From positions 248,001 to 312,000 of the forward strand of contig NZ_JAOZEV010000003.1 of assembly GCF_025847275.1 (NCBI RefSeq): a DNA stretch of 64,000 nt. The letters run 5' to 3'. This stretch comes from Flavobacterium frigoritolerans (GTDB taxonomy: Bacteria; Bacteroidota; Bacteroidia; Flavobacteriales; Flavobacteriaceae). The notes below the pieces were generated by a model that saw only the letters and a program-made list of their open reading frames with translations, was not told the origin of the DNA and searched no databases. Positions 1 to 9,396 of the stretch are shown in pieces. The stretch's first letter is position 1. Each line of letters opens with the position of its first letter. The translations under genes were made by a program, and so were the position numbers.

Positions 1-15
1 TTACAGTCTTCAATA

Positions 16-666
16 CTAATAAATAATATCCTCATTTTTATTTATAAACACCAACCATGGCTCTTTAATTACTAACTTATTAATAAGCACCTTACATCTA
101 ACATACTCTTCATAAGTCATATTTTTATCATACGAAAATGTAATTTGTTCTTTTGGATTTATAACCAAACTATCCAAAAAAGGCGCTAAGTTTTCCTTAG
201 GAAAATCATAAGTCTTATTTCCTCTATATTGTATCAATCCATTTTTCTTAAAGTACAATTGACTTATCTCCTTACTTACTTTGCCTATTTTATAATATAC
301 ATCCGTAAAAGGTAAAAAGGCCATATTTTTACCAATTGTATCAGCGTAAGTATAATAATTCTCAGCTTCTTCGTTTTTATGAGCTAAATCTGCTCGCTTT
401 TTTTCTTGAAGTTTCATTACTTCAGGAATCACTATTTTTAAAGACAAACGCTTATCTATATTAAAAAGCCAATTAGTCGAAATAATACTATTTTTTCGAT
501 TTACTTCTGCCAAAGTATCTTTCTCTTTCGTTCTAAAAAAAATATAAATTGGCGAATGGTCTTTTACATCTTTTACAACAGATACATTTGCTTTTGGCAA
601 TAAGACATCCTCTTTATTTCCACAAGAAAAAAGAAGAAAAACGAAAATTAAACTTAAGTATTTCAT
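16..666 (-). CDS. Hypothetical lipoprotein
   Basis: A 216-residue protein that I do not recognise. It begins with a hydrophobic signal and a lipobox (L-F-S-C, Cys15) followed by a Gly/Asn start of the mature chain, so it is probably a lipid-anchored envelope protein. The rest is charged, soluble and without a motif I can name. It lies 36 bases downstream of folP on the same strand and may be co-transcribed with it. No function is proposed. Confidence 0.75.
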   Translation of the reverse strand: MKYLSLIFVFLLFSCGNKEDVLLPKANVSVVKDVKDHSPIYIFFRTKEKDTLAEVNRKNSIISTNWLFNIDKRLSLKIVIPEVMKLQEKKRADLAHKNEEAENYYTYADTIGKNMAFLPFTDVYYKIGKVSKEISQLYFKKNGLIQYRGNKTYDFPKENLAPFLDSLVINPKEQITFSYDKNMTYEEYVRCKVLINKLVIKEPWLVFINKNEDIIY

Positions 667-702
667 ATTTTGAATCCTATATTTCGATTTATTAAATTAT
701 TA

Positions 703-1527
703 TTATTTTGCTATTTTATTATACAAAGTAACACATTCTACTGCTTCTTTTACATCGTGAACCCGTAGAATTTTTGCTCCTTTTGTTAAGGAAATAGTAT
801 TTAACACTGTTGTCCCGTTCAAGGCTTCTTGCTGACTTGTATTTAATTCCTTGTATATCATTGACTTTCTAGAAAACCCAGCCAAAACTGGTAATTCTAA
901 TAAATTAAATAATTCCATTTTTTCTAAGACCTCATAATTTTGATCTAGCGTTTTAGAAAAACCAAAACCAGGATCTAGTATAATATCATTTATCCCGAGA
1001 TTTCTGGCTTGTGCAACTTTTTCAGAAAAATAAAAAAGCATGTCTTTTACAAGATCATCATAATCGGTCAGACTTTGCATCGTTTGTGGTGTACCTCGCA
1101 TATGCATCAAGATATATGGAACGTTATATTTAGCTATAACCTCAAACATTTTATCATCTAGATTTCCACCCGAAATATCATTAATAATAGCAGCCCCACT
1201 TTCGATACACCCTTTGGCAACTTCGCTTCTAAAAGTATCTATAGAAAGTAAAGCATCTGGAAAATGATTCAAAATTAACTTTACAGCAGGAACAATCCGG
1301 TTTAATTCTTCTTCTTCCGAAACAAATTCGGCACTTGGTTTACTCGAATAAGCTCCAAGATCTATAAACGTTGCTCCATCGGCAAGCATTTTTCCTACTT
1401 GAGCTACTATAGCTTCATCGCTATCGTATTTTCCGCCATCAAAAAAAGAATTTGGCGTTACATTTAAAATTCCCATCACCTTAGGAACTGACAAATCAAT
1501 AAGTTGCCCTTTGCAGTTAATCAACAT
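703..1527 (-). CDS. folP: Dihydropteroate synthase
   Basis: Condenses the pterin diphosphate with p-aminobenzoate to give dihydropteroate in folate synthesis; it is the sulfonamide target and acts in the cytoplasm. The 274-residue product has the family motifs in order: GILNVTPNSFFDGG (about 19-32), SIDTFRSEVA, INDISGG, LDPGFGFSK and LAGFSRKSMI near the C-terminus. The reading frame stays open for 49 more codons upstream, but that extension is low-complexity and basic with no family similarity, so I place the start at the ATG giving M-L-I-N-C-K-G at 1527. It is divergent from the DUF1599 gene, leaving a 149-base shared promoter region. Confidence 0.96.
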   Translation of the reverse strand: MLINCKGQLIDLSVPKVMGILNVTPNSFFDGGKYDSDEAIVAQVGKMLADGATFIDLGAYSSKPSAEFVSEEEELNRIVPAVKLILNHFPDALLSIDTFRSEVAKGCIESGAAIINDISGGNLDDKMFEVIAKYNVPYILMHMRGTPQTMQSLTDYDDLVKDMLFYFSEKVAQARNLGINDIILDPGFGFSKTLDQNYEVLEKMELFNLLELPVLAGFSRKSMIYKELNTSQQEALNGTTVLNTISLTKGAKILRVHDVKEAVECVTLYNKIAK

Positions 1528-1676
1528 AGTTTCATGTTTTTTAGTTTTAAGTTTTAAGTTGCAAAATGTTTTCGGACAGATTTTAACCTGAAATAAAGAA
1601 AACTTGAAACTTGAAACAAAACTTTTAAAAATTTTATCCTTATTTTTGAAGAAATTTAGACAAATATACATCAATA

Positions 1677-2225
1677 ATGAAGAATACTTCTCAAGAATAC
1701 GATAATGTAATTGCGATTTGTCGTTCGCTTTTTATCAATAAAATGAAAGACTATGGTAGTGCGTGGCGCATATTAAGGTTGCCTTCATTAACCGACCAAA
1801 TTTTCATAAAAGCACAACGAATTAGAAGTTTACAGGAAAATGATATTCGTAAAGTTGATGAAGATGAAAAAGGAGAATTCATCGGAATCATCAATTATTC
1901 TATAATGGCATTAATTCAGTTAGAACTAGGAGTTGTTGATCAGCCTGATTTAGACGTAGAAAAAGCAACTGAATTATACGATGCTAAAGTAAAACTTACC
2001 AAAGAATTAATGCTTGCCAAAAATCATGATTATGGCGAGGCTTGGCGTGATATGCGTGTGAGTTCCTTAACTGACATCATTCTTCAAAAATTACTTCGTG
2101 TTAAACAAATCGAAGATAATAAAGGCAAAACTTTGGTATCTGAAGGTATTGATGCTAATTATCAGGATATGATTAATTATGCTATTTTCGCACTGATACT
2201 AAACCCTTTGGAAACAAAAAAATAA
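1677..2225 (+). CDS. DUF1599 domain-containing protein
   Basis: This 182-residue protein contains two similar halves, each with a K-x-x-D-Y-G-x-A-W-R core (K-M-K-D-Y-G-S-A-W-R near 23-32 and K-N-H-D-Y-G-E-A-W-R near 116-125). That is the DUF1599 pattern, thought to be a nucleotide-modifying or nucleotide-binding helical domain, but no activity is established. It is divergent from folP and followed 45 bases later by the DoxX-like gene on the same strand. The family assignment is firm; the function is unknown. Confidence 0.85.
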   Translation: MKNTSQEYDNVIAICRSLFINKMKDYGSAWRILRLPSLTDQIFIKAQRIRSLQENDIRKVDEDEKGEFIGIINYSIMALIQLELGVVDQPDLDVEKATELYDAKVKLTKELMLAKNHDYGEAWRDMRVSSLTDIILQKLLRVKQIEDNKGKTLVSEGIDANYQDMINYAIFALILNPLETKK

Positions 2226-2270
2226 TTTCTATTTTCTAAATTTCAAAAAAAATTAAACATAAAACGTAAC

Positions 2271-3371
2271 ATGAAAAATATAATTACACAATTTTCAAGA
2301 TTATTTGTTGGAGTATTATTCATTATTTCTGGATTAATAAAACTAAACGACCCAGTTGGGTTCTCTTATAAATTAGCCGAATATTTCAGTGAACCTGTTT
2401 TCAATATCCCCTTTTTAGAGCCATTAGCATTAGGTTTGGCCTTATTTTTAGTAATCCTGGAAGTAGTTTTAGGTGTAATGTTGCTTATTGGTTACAAATC
2501 TAAAATTACAATTTGGAGTTTATTGATCCTTATCATACTTTTTACTTTCCTTACTTTTTATTCGGCATACTTTGATGTGGTAAAAGATTGTGGTTGTTTT
2601 GGTGATGCTTTGCACTTAACACCATGGCAATCATTCACAAAAGACATCGTTTTACTATTCTTTATATTGATTTTATTCATTAATAAAGAATTAGTTAAAC
2701 CTTTATTTAGCAATAGTGTTCAAAATATTATTACTTATGTAAGTATCATTTTATGTGTATTTATGGGAGTTTGGGTATTGAATCATTTACCAATAAAAGA
2801 TTTCCGTCCTTATAAAATAGGTTCAAACATTGAGAAAGGAATGGAAATTCCAGAGGGAGCACCACAATCAGTAGTTGAAATGATTTTTATTTACAATGTA
2901 AATGGTGTAAACAAAGAATATACTGAGAAAGATTTAATGGCTATCCCAGAAGGTGCAACTTTTGTTGACCGAAAAGATAAAGTAATTACTGAAGGTTACG
3001 TACCTCCAATTCATGATTTCACTATGGAAAAAGATGGTGAAGATCATAAAGACCAATTCCTAAAGGAACCAAAACTTATGATTTTTGTTACTTATGATTT
3101 AACTCTTTCTGATCCGGCTGGAATGGAAAAATTAGAAAAATTAAATGAAGAAGCTAAAGCAAAAGGATATAAAGTAATTGCTATGACTGCTTCGGGACAA
3201 GATGAAATTGCAGCTGCTAAAAAACAATACAAACTAAATGTTGATTTTTACTTTTGTGATGCTATAACTCTTAAAACAATCGAAAGAGCAAACCCTAGTA
3301 TCGTAATCCTAAATGATGGAACTATTACTCAAAAAGTACATTATAACGATATCAAGGATTTGAAATTATAA
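2271..3371 (+). CDS. DoxX/MauE-like membrane protein with C-terminal redox-like domain (BT_3928 type)
   Basis: A 366-residue inner-membrane protein. The first ~165 residues hold four hydrophobic helices of the DoxX/MauE kind, with a C-G-C pair (Cys107, Cys109) after helix 3, which suggests disulfide or quinone-linked redox work. The C-terminal part (about 260-366) resembles a thioredoxin-fold domain but has no C-x-x-C. This arrangement matches the conserved Bacteroidota family called BT_3928. The TlpA-type thioredoxin gene downstream and tpiA fit the usual neighbourhood. The role in envelope redox balance is inference. Confidence 0.8.
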   Translation: MKNIITQFSRLFVGVLFIISGLIKLNDPVGFSYKLAEYFSEPVFNIPFLEPLALGLALFLVILEVVLGVMLLIGYKSKITIWSLLILIILFTFLTFYSAYFDVVKDCGCFGDALHLTPWQSFTKDIVLLFFILILFINKELVKPLFSNSVQNIITYVSIILCVFMGVWVLNHLPIKDFRPYKIGSNIEKGMEIPEGAPQSVVEMIFIYNVNGVNKEYTEKDLMAIPEGATFVDRKDKVITEGYVPPIHDFTMEKDGEDHKDQFLKEPKLMIFVTYDLTLSDPAGMEKLEKLNEEAKAKGYKVIAMTASGQDEIAAAKKQYKLNVDFYFCDAITLKTIERANPSIVILNDGTITQKVHYNDIKDLKL

Positions 3372-3430
3372 AAATTGAATTACATAGTTTTATTACATAG
3401 ATATTAGATTGTAATAAAAAGGTTAACCTT

Positions 3431-3484
3431 ATGAGTGATGTAAGTTTTATGTTGATTAGTCATGCATATATTTACATCACTCAT
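3431..3484. repeat. 13-bp perfect inverted repeat between two genes
   Basis: ATGAGTGATGTAA at 3431-3443 is matched by its exact reverse complement at 3472-3484, with a 28-base loop. It lies between the DoxX-like gene and the secreted hydrolase. No T-run follows, so it is a weak intrinsic terminator candidate; it could also be an operator or a structural RNA element. Confidence 0.5.
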
Positions 3485-3537
3485 TATGGTTTTAAACATC
3501 AAAGTCAATAACATTCTTACTTAAAAGGCAAAACATA

Positions 3538-4203
3538 ATGAGCAAAATACATAATACTGCATTTATTTTATTTTTTATGTTTTTTAGCATTTTTAGTTTT
3601 GGTCAAGCCAAAACACAGGATACCACTCAGGCCTATATCTTTTTTTTACATAACAAGTTTCTTGAAGAAAATGATTTGAATGCCGAACATCCTGAATATG
3701 GAAGAGCCGAATACAATGAAATACTTCAATCGTTTAAAGATGATAATTTCATCGTTTTCAGTGAAAAAAGAAAGAAAAATACTGATTTTGATAAATACGT
3801 TAAAAAAATAGTAGGTCAAATTAATAGTCTGATAAAAAAAGGGGTTAAACCAAACAAAATAACAGTAATAGGAACTTCTAAAGGCGGTTATCTTGCGCAA
3901 TACGTTTCTACATATTTAGCAAATCCCAATGTTAATTTTGTATTTATAGGCTGTTTTACAGAACCTGACATTCAAAATATTCCTATTATAAATTATTGCG
4001 GAAATATCTTGACAATCTATGAAAAATCAGACATCTACGGAGTTTCTGCTATAAAAAGAAAAGAAACTTCAAAATTAAAAATCAATCATTTCAAGGAAAT
4101 TGAATTGAATACAGGTTTAAAACATGGCTTTTTATATAAAGCTTTAAATGATTGGATTGTGCCTTGCAAAAAATGGGCAAATGGCAATTATCAATTAAAA
4201 TAA
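3538..4203 (+). CDS. Secreted alpha/beta-hydrolase-like protein
   Basis: A 221-residue protein with an N-terminal signal peptide (hydrophobic about 8-22, F-G-Q cleavage region). It has a nucleophile elbow G-T-S-K-G-G with Ser114, the G-x-S-x-G pattern of alpha/beta hydrolases. A conserved-looking G-L-K-H-G-F near the C-terminus could supply the catalytic His. The substrate cannot be read from sequence. It stands alone, with a hairpin terminator directly downstream. Confidence 0.65.
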   Translation: MSKIHNTAFILFFMFFSIFSFGQAKTQDTTQAYIFFLHNKFLEENDLNAEHPEYGRAEYNEILQSFKDDNFIVFSEKRKKNTDFDKYVKKIVGQINSLIKKGVKPNKITVIGTSKGGYLAQYVSTYLANPNVNFVFIGCFTEPDIQNIPIINYCGNILTIYEKSDIYGVSAIKRKETSKLKINHFKEIELNTGLKHGFLYKALNDWIVPCKKWANGNYQLK

Positions 4204-4208
4204 AACAT

Positions 4209-4252
4209 AATGTTCAATATAATTCTCACTCCGAATTTATTGAACATTTTTT
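4209..4252 (+). terminator. Intrinsic terminator after the secreted hydrolase
   Basis: AATGTTCAATA at 4209-4219 pairs perfectly with TATTGAACATT at 4238-4248, and a run of T follows to 4252. It begins six bases after the hydrolase stop codon. In the rest of this ~305-base gap I see only one promoter-like box. Confidence 0.75.
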
Positions 4253-4484
4253 ATAACTCACCTAGACGTTTTTTGACTTCTAAAATTCTTTCAAAAACTA
4301 AAATAATATCTCTTTTTTAGTTTAATTATAGTTCCGAAATTTTTTATTTGTTCGAAAAACTAGTTTTCACACTCAACTATTACGATTTCATTTTCCTTTT
4401 TGTAACCAAAACTTCTCAATTTGTGACAAAATAAAGACGTCTTCAAATTTTGTTAATCTCTATTTCTGTTTCGATTTGTTTGTT

Positions 4485-4492
4485 TAACTTTG
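4485..4492 (+). promoter_or_regulatory. -7 box candidate of the TlpA-type gene
   Basis: TAACTTTG matches the Bacteroidota -7 consensus TAnnTTTG and ends 17 bases before the ATG at 4510. No good TTG lies at the expected -33 distance, so the call rests on the -7 box and position alone. Confidence 0.4.
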
Positions 4493-4509
4493 GTAAAAAA
4501 TAAACATCT

Positions 4510-5004
4510 ATGAAACAAATAATTCTATTGCTTATTGCTTTTGCTACGTTTTCTTGTACAAATGCACAAAAAACTGCTTTTTCTAAAGAAGCACTATCAG
4601 AAAAATTATTATCAACAGATGATAGTCAAGTTGCTTTTAAAGACATATTAAAAAAATACAAAGGAAAAACTTTAGTAATCGAATTTTGGGCTTCATGGTG
4701 TGGAGATTGTATAAAAGCAATGCCTAAAGTAAAAGAATTACAAGCTAACAATCCTGATGTATCTTACTTATTCCTTTCGGCTGATAAAACAGCTGATAAA
4801 TGGAAGGCTGGAATTGAGAAACACGAAATAAAAGGTGATCATTTTATGATGCTTGATGGTATGAAAGGTGTTTTTGGAAAAGCAATAGATTTAGATTGGA
4901 TTCCTAGATATATTATTGTGGATAAAAAAGGTAAAATTGTTTTATATCGTGCAATCGAAAAGGATTTTGATAAAATCAATCAAACTTTACAAAGCTTAAA
5001 ATAA
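4510..5004 (+). CDS. TlpA-family thioredoxin-like lipoprotein
   Basis: A 164-residue thioredoxin-fold protein with a lipobox (F-S-C, Cys16), so it should be anchored in the periplasm or outer envelope. The active site is F-W-A-S-W-C-G-D-C (Cys64 and Cys67), the TlpA/ResA variant, and the cis-proline region near D-W-I-P-R is present. It would reduce or exchange disulfides in secreted proteins. tpiA follows after 41 bases. Confidence 0.88.
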   Translation: MKQIILLLIAFATFSCTNAQKTAFSKEALSEKLLSTDDSQVAFKDILKKYKGKTLVIEFWASWCGDCIKAMPKVKELQANNPDVSYLFLSADKTADKWKAGIEKHEIKGDHFMMLDGMKGVFGKAIDLDWIPRYIIVDKKGKIVLYRAIEKDFDKINQTLQSLK

Positions 5005-5045
5005 TAATACAAAATTTCAAAAAAATAAAAATAAAACGAACCGAA

Positions 5046-5798
5046 ATGAGAAAGAAAATTGTTGCAGGAAACTGGAAAATGCATAAGAACGCAGAACAAA
5101 CTGAAGATTTATTAAACGAATTAATTGCTAAATTACCAACTGTAAGTGAGGCTCAAGTAATTGTAGCTCCTACTTTTGTAAACTTAGCTTCTGCAGTTGC
5201 ACATTTAGAGTTTACAACTATTGAAGTTGCTGCACAAAATGTACATCAAGCTGAAAGTGGAGCTTTTACAGGTGAAGTTTCTGCAGATATGCTAAAAAGT
5301 GTTGGTGTAAACTACGTAATTCTTGGACACTCTGAGCGTAGAGCTATTTTTAAAGAAACAGATGCTCTAATTGCTAATAAAGTAGATACGTCATTGAAAC
5401 ATGAGTTAACAGTTATCTTCTGTTTTGGTGAAGAATTAAAAGACCGTCAAACAGGAAATCATTTTAATGTTGTTGAGAATCAATTAACAGATGGTTTATT
5501 TCAAATAGAAAAAGAATCTTGGCCTAATGTTATCCTTGCTTACGAACCAGTTTGGGCTATCGGAACTGGAGAAACTGCTTCGCCAGAACAAGCACAAGAA
5601 ATGCATGAATTTATTAGAGAAACTGTTCGTAAAGCTTTTGGAAAAGAAATTGCTGAAGAAGTTTCTATTTTATACGGAGGAAGTGTAAAACCAGAAAATG
5701 CAAAAGAAATTTTCTCTAAACCAGATGTAGACGGTGGTCTTATTGGTGGAGCTGCATTAAAAGCAGATGATTTTGTTGCTATTGTAACTGCAATTTAA
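5046..5798 (+). CDS. tpiA: Triosephosphate isomerase
   Basis: Interconverts glyceraldehyde-3-phosphate and dihydroxyacetone phosphate in glycolysis. At 250 residues it has the standard length, with G-N-W-K-M (Asn9, Lys11), the catalytic His in V-I-L-G-H-S-E-R-R, the catalytic Glu in A-Y-E-P-V-W-A-I-G-T-G, and the phosphate-binding G-G-S-V and G-G-L-I-G-G-A loops. All key residues are present. A strong terminator follows. Confidence 0.98.
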   Translation: MRKKIVAGNWKMHKNAEQTEDLLNELIAKLPTVSEAQVIVAPTFVNLASAVAHLEFTTIEVAAQNVHQAESGAFTGEVSADMLKSVGVNYVILGHSERRAIFKETDALIANKVDTSLKHELTVIFCFGEELKDRQTGNHFNVVENQLTDGLFQIEKESWPNVILAYEPVWAIGTGETASPEQAQEMHEFIRETVRKAFGKEIAEEVSILYGGSVKPENAKEIFSKPDVDGGLIGGAALKADDFVAIVTAI

Positions 5799-5817
5799 TA
5801 TTTCCTTTATACATATA

Positions 5818-5857
5818 AAATGGTTTGAGAGCGTAAAAACTTTCAAACCATTTTTTT
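5818..5857 (+). terminator. Intrinsic terminator of tpiA
   Basis: An 11-bp perfect stem, AAATGGTTTGA (5818-5828) with TCAAACCATTT (5843-5853), runs into seven T bases (5851-5857). Confidence 0.9.
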
Positions 5858-6010
5858 GTTTTATCATTTTATAATCACCTGAATAACAATCACAAATAAT
5901 AACCTTTAGTAAACATTTGAAGCTGTCATTTAATCATTCCTTGTTTTTATATTAATCTTATTATAACAGTTTTAAGTGATGTTTGTAGTCTATATACTAA
6001 ACTACAAACT

Positions 6011-9000
6011 ATGAAAAAACTTTACACAAAAAGATTACTCTACTTTTTCTTACTCCTAACCTCTTCTTACTCTTGGAGTCAAACATTAATTAATTACTGG
6101 TCTTTTAATAATCCGGCATCAGTAGCGACTATAACAACTCCAAATATTGCTCTAATTGCTGGAACTAACATAACGGCGATTGCAGGTGGAACTAGTTTTA
6201 TAGAATTTAATGGTGGAACTGGACAAAATTTTGACCTTTTAAATTTAAACTCTCGTAATAGCGACGCTTCGGGTACTCATTTGCGTTTTAGCAATCCTAT
6301 AGGTGGTGCACTTATATTTGCCTTACCAACCACAGGTTATAAAGAAATAATCGTAAAATTTGCTACCCGCCGTTCTGCACAAGGAGCGGGAACTCAAAAT
6401 TGGTTTTATACTCTTGACGGAAATACATATACTTCATTTATTCCTGTTACGCCAAATAATGGTGATCCGGGATTAGCAACTTTAGATTTTACAGCAATTA
6501 CAGGCGCAAACAACAATCCTAATTTTAAAGTAAAGGTTGAATTTGTTCTAGGTCCTGGTGGAACTGGCGGAAACAATCGTTTTGATAATTTCACAACAGA
6601 AGGAACTCCTAATGGTGGCGGAGATACAAATGCTCCCGTAGCTACTATTTTGCCAGCAAACGCAAGTACAGCCATCAGTACTACCGTTAATCCTACCATT
6701 ACTTTTAACGAAAGTATTCGATTAATCAATGATAATAGTATAGACAACACTAATGTAGCTGCTTTACTAGAATTACGCTTAAATAATGCAACTGGTGCTT
6801 TAGTTCCTTTTACTACAACAGTAAATGATAAAATCATTACAATTGTACCAGCACAAATATTAGCAAATAACCAAGCCTATTATCTGGTATTATTACCAAA
6901 TACTATCGAAGATTTAAGCAACAATGCAATTACTACAATACAATCATCTACGTTTACAACAGCTAGTCCAACTGTTTCATTTGCATCAAACTTTGTTACC
7001 GTAAACGAAAATGCAGGAAACTTAAATTTTGTAATCAATTTAGGAAGTCCAATAATCGGTTCTGTAGATTTAGTTGTAAAAGGAGCACCTTTTAGCACCG
7101 CTGACGCTAATGATTTCACTCTAAGCACACAAACCTTACATTTCAGCAATTCAAGCGCTTTAACGCAAACTATTACAATTCCTATTATCGATGATAATCT
7201 AGAAGAACAACAAGCGGAATATTTTGTACTGAGTTTAGAGAATCCAGTTGGTTTTGCAATTACAGGAACTCCTACAGCTACAATTTATATTAAAGACAAT
7301 GACCGCTTAGCTCCTGTTCCTAATAAAGAAATCGAACTCAATTATATCGGCAGTTTTGACCCATCTGGAAGCAATACTAGCACCTGCGAGATTGTAGTGC
7401 ATGATAAAGACTCTCAACGTTTGTTTACTACAAGTGCCGTTGCAGGATTTCTAGATGTAATAAATTTTAGTGATCCTACTGCTCCAAAAGTGATAAAATC
7501 TATAGACATGAATGTATACGGTGGCGTAACTAGCGTTGCTGTAAAAAACGGAATTGTAGCTGTTGCTTCTCCAAATACAAATGAAGCGCTTAATGGCTCG
7601 GTAGTGTTTTTTGATACCGATGGTGTTTTTCAAAAACAAGTAACCGTAGGTGCTTTGCCTGATATGATTACGTTTTCACCAGACGGAAAAAAGGTTATGA
7701 CTGCCAATGAAGGACAACCCAATCTTGATTATACAGTTGATCCAGAAGGCTCCGTAAGTATAATCGATATTTCTGGCGGAATTGCAGCTTTAAATCAATC
7801 GAATGTTGCCACATTATTATTTACAGCTTATAATACTCAGGAAGCCGCTTTAATTGCATCTGGCGTTCGAAAACTAAAACTAACCAGTACACTATCTCAG
7901 GATTTAGAACCAGAATATGTTACTATAAATTCTGACTCTAAAAAGGCATGGGTAACTTTGCAAGAAAACAATGCTATTGCCGAGATTGACTTAACCAATA
8001 ATACCATAACCGATATTTGGGCATTAGGAACAAAAGATATCAGTATTCCTGGAAACGGATTTGATGTATCCGATAACAACGGTGAAGTTTTAATTGCCAA
8101 TTGGCCTATGAAAGCTTTTTATCTTCCTGATGGTGTTGCCAATTATACTGTTGGAGCAAATACCTACTTGGTTACTGCAAATGAAGGTGACGAAAAAGAA
8201 TATACTGGTTTTGTAGAAAGAACAACTGTAAGCGCAACCAATCTTGACCCTGCAATTTTCCCTAATGCAGCTGTTTTAAAACAAACCTATAATTTGGGTC
8301 GTTTTAGAACTACAAATCTAAATGGAAATTTAGATGGCGATGCCGATTTTGAAGAGATCAATTGCCTTGGAGCAAGATCCTTCTCTATTTTTAATGCAAC
8401 TACCAAACAAATCGTTTTTGATAGCGGAGATGACTTCGAAATGTACACCGCAGCAAATTTACCATTACTCTTTAATGCAGATCACGAAAACAATACTGCT
8501 AAAACTAGAAGCCGTGCCAAAGGTCCAGAACCTGAAGGTATAACAACAGCAAAAATCGGAAGCGAGACTTTTGCTTTCATATCATTAGAACGTGTTGGTG
8601 GTGTTATGGTATATAATGTGACTGACCCAAATAATGCGAAATTTGTTGAATATAAAAATAGTCGTAGCACATCGGCATACGCAGGAGATCACGGACCTGA
8701 AGGCATTACCTATATTGCTCCCGAAAATAGCCCTACTGGAAAAGGTTATATTCTTGTAGCCAATGAAATAAGCGGCACAATTACCATCTTTGAAGTAAAT
8801 GCAAAAAGCTTATCGGCTCCTGATTTTGTTTCGGACAACACTCCTACTTTTGTATTATTTCCAAATCCATCTCAAAAAGGAATTGTATATTTTAACAGAA
8901 CAGCCGATGTACAAGTATTTGATATAAATGGTAAAAATGTTTTAACTACCAAAAATGCACAAACTATCAATACAACTCAATTCTCTACAGGGATTTATTT

Positions 9001-9046
9001 TGTAAAAACCTCTGAAGGAATTGTCAAAAAAATGATTGTGAAATAG
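6011..9046 (+). CDS. Choice-of-anchor I domain protein with type IX sorting domain
   Basis: A 1011-residue secreted protein. Order: signal peptide (1-24); an N-terminal beta-rich region to about 200; a bacterial Ig-like segment with the I-x-F-N-E-S pattern (about 205-315); a Calx-beta domain with V-N-E-N-A-G and the D-D-x-x-E-E-Q segment (about 320-430); a beta-propeller-like choice-of-anchor I region (about 440-930) rich in N-E-G and P-E-G-I motifs, related to alkaline phosphatase/phytase-like secreted proteins; and a C-terminal type A sorting domain (about 945-1011, F-P-N-P-S start, ending K-K-M-I-V-K). The tail implies export by the type IX system, whose PorQ is encoded in this window. The catalytic role is uncertain. 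Confidence 0.85.
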   Translation: MKKLYTKRLLYFFLLLTSSYSWSQTLINYWSFNNPASVATITTPNIALIAGTNITAIAGGTSFIEFNGGTGQNFDLLNLNSRNSDASGTHLRFSNPIGGALIFALPTTGYKEIIVKFATRRSAQGAGTQNWFYTLDGNTYTSFIPVTPNNGDPGLATLDFTAITGANNNPNFKVKVEFVLGPGGTGGNNRFDNFTTEGTPNGGGDTNAPVATILPANASTAISTTVNPTITFNESIRLINDNSIDNTNVAALLELRLNNATGALVPFTTTVNDKIITIVPAQILANNQAYYLVLLPNTIEDLSNNAITTIQSSTFTTASPTVSFASNFVTVNENAGNLNFVINLGSPIIGSVDLVVKGAPFSTADANDFTLSTQTLHFSNSSALTQTITIPIIDDNLEEQQAEYFVLSLENPVGFAITGTPTATIYIKDNDRLAPVPNKEIELNYIGSFDPSGSNTSTCEIVVHDKDSQRLFTTSAVAGFLDVINFSDPTAPKVIKSIDMNVYGGVTSVAVKNGIVAVASPNTNEALNGSVVFFDTDGVFQKQVTVGALPDMITFSPDGKKVMTANEGQPNLDYTVDPEGSVSIIDISGGIAALNQSNVATLLFTAYNTQEAALIASGVRKLKLTSTLSQDLEPEYVTINSDSKKAWVTLQENNAIAEIDLTNNTITDIWALGTKDISIPGNGFDVSDNNGEVLIANWPMKAFYLPDGVANYTVGANTYLVTANEGDEKEYTGFVERTTVSATNLDPAIFPNAAVLKQTYNLGRFRTTNLNGNLDGDADFEEINCLGARSFSIFNATTKQIVFDSGDDFEMYTAANLPLLFNADHENNTAKTRSRAKGPEPEGITTAKIGSETFAFISLERVGGVMVYNVTDPNNAKFVEYKNSRSTSAYAGDHGPEGITYIAPENSPTGKGYILVANEISGTITIFEVNAKSLSAPDFVSDNTPTFVLFPNPSQKGIVYFNRTADVQVFDINGKNVLTTKNAQTINTTQFSTGIYFVKTSEGIVKKMIVK

Positions 9047-9087
9047 TCAAAAGAGGCACTTTAGTACACCTTTACATAACAAAATAG

Positions 9088-9122
9088 AAAGAGCGATACG
9101 AATTAACTATCGCTCTTTTTTG
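9088..9122 (+). terminator. Intrinsic terminator after the choice-of-anchor I gene
   Basis: AAAGAGCGATA (9088-9098) pairs perfectly with TATCGCTCTTT (9108-9118) and is followed by T bases to 9121. Apart from this hairpin the 350-base gap to the next gene shows nothing I can name. Confidence 0.9.
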
Positions 9123-9396
9123 TTTATTATAAGATTTAATCCAATCAAAGTACAAATTATTTTTGCTCGAATTTTTAATTCTTGTTTCTACAAATGTGAG
9201 TTTGAAACAAACTAAAAAACAATAAATACAACTAACAATCAGCAATTTAAAACAAAAATATCTAGAAAAACTTTTTTTTTATACGATATTTTCTTATAAA
9301 TTAGTATGTATGTAAAAACTTACCAGTAATGCCCAAAATTGGTAATTTAAAAATGGATTGCTCTTAAATTAATGAACTATCACAAAACCTACAAGT

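Noticed and set aside
1528..1674. N-terminal extension of folP (49 codons)
   Set aside because: Open frame only; low-complexity basic sequence outside the family, and the family start falls at 1527.
6406..6837. 143-residue ORF antisense to the choice-of-anchor I gene
   Set aside because: Shadow frame of the beta-rich sense protein; hydrophobic bias arises from the reverse strand.
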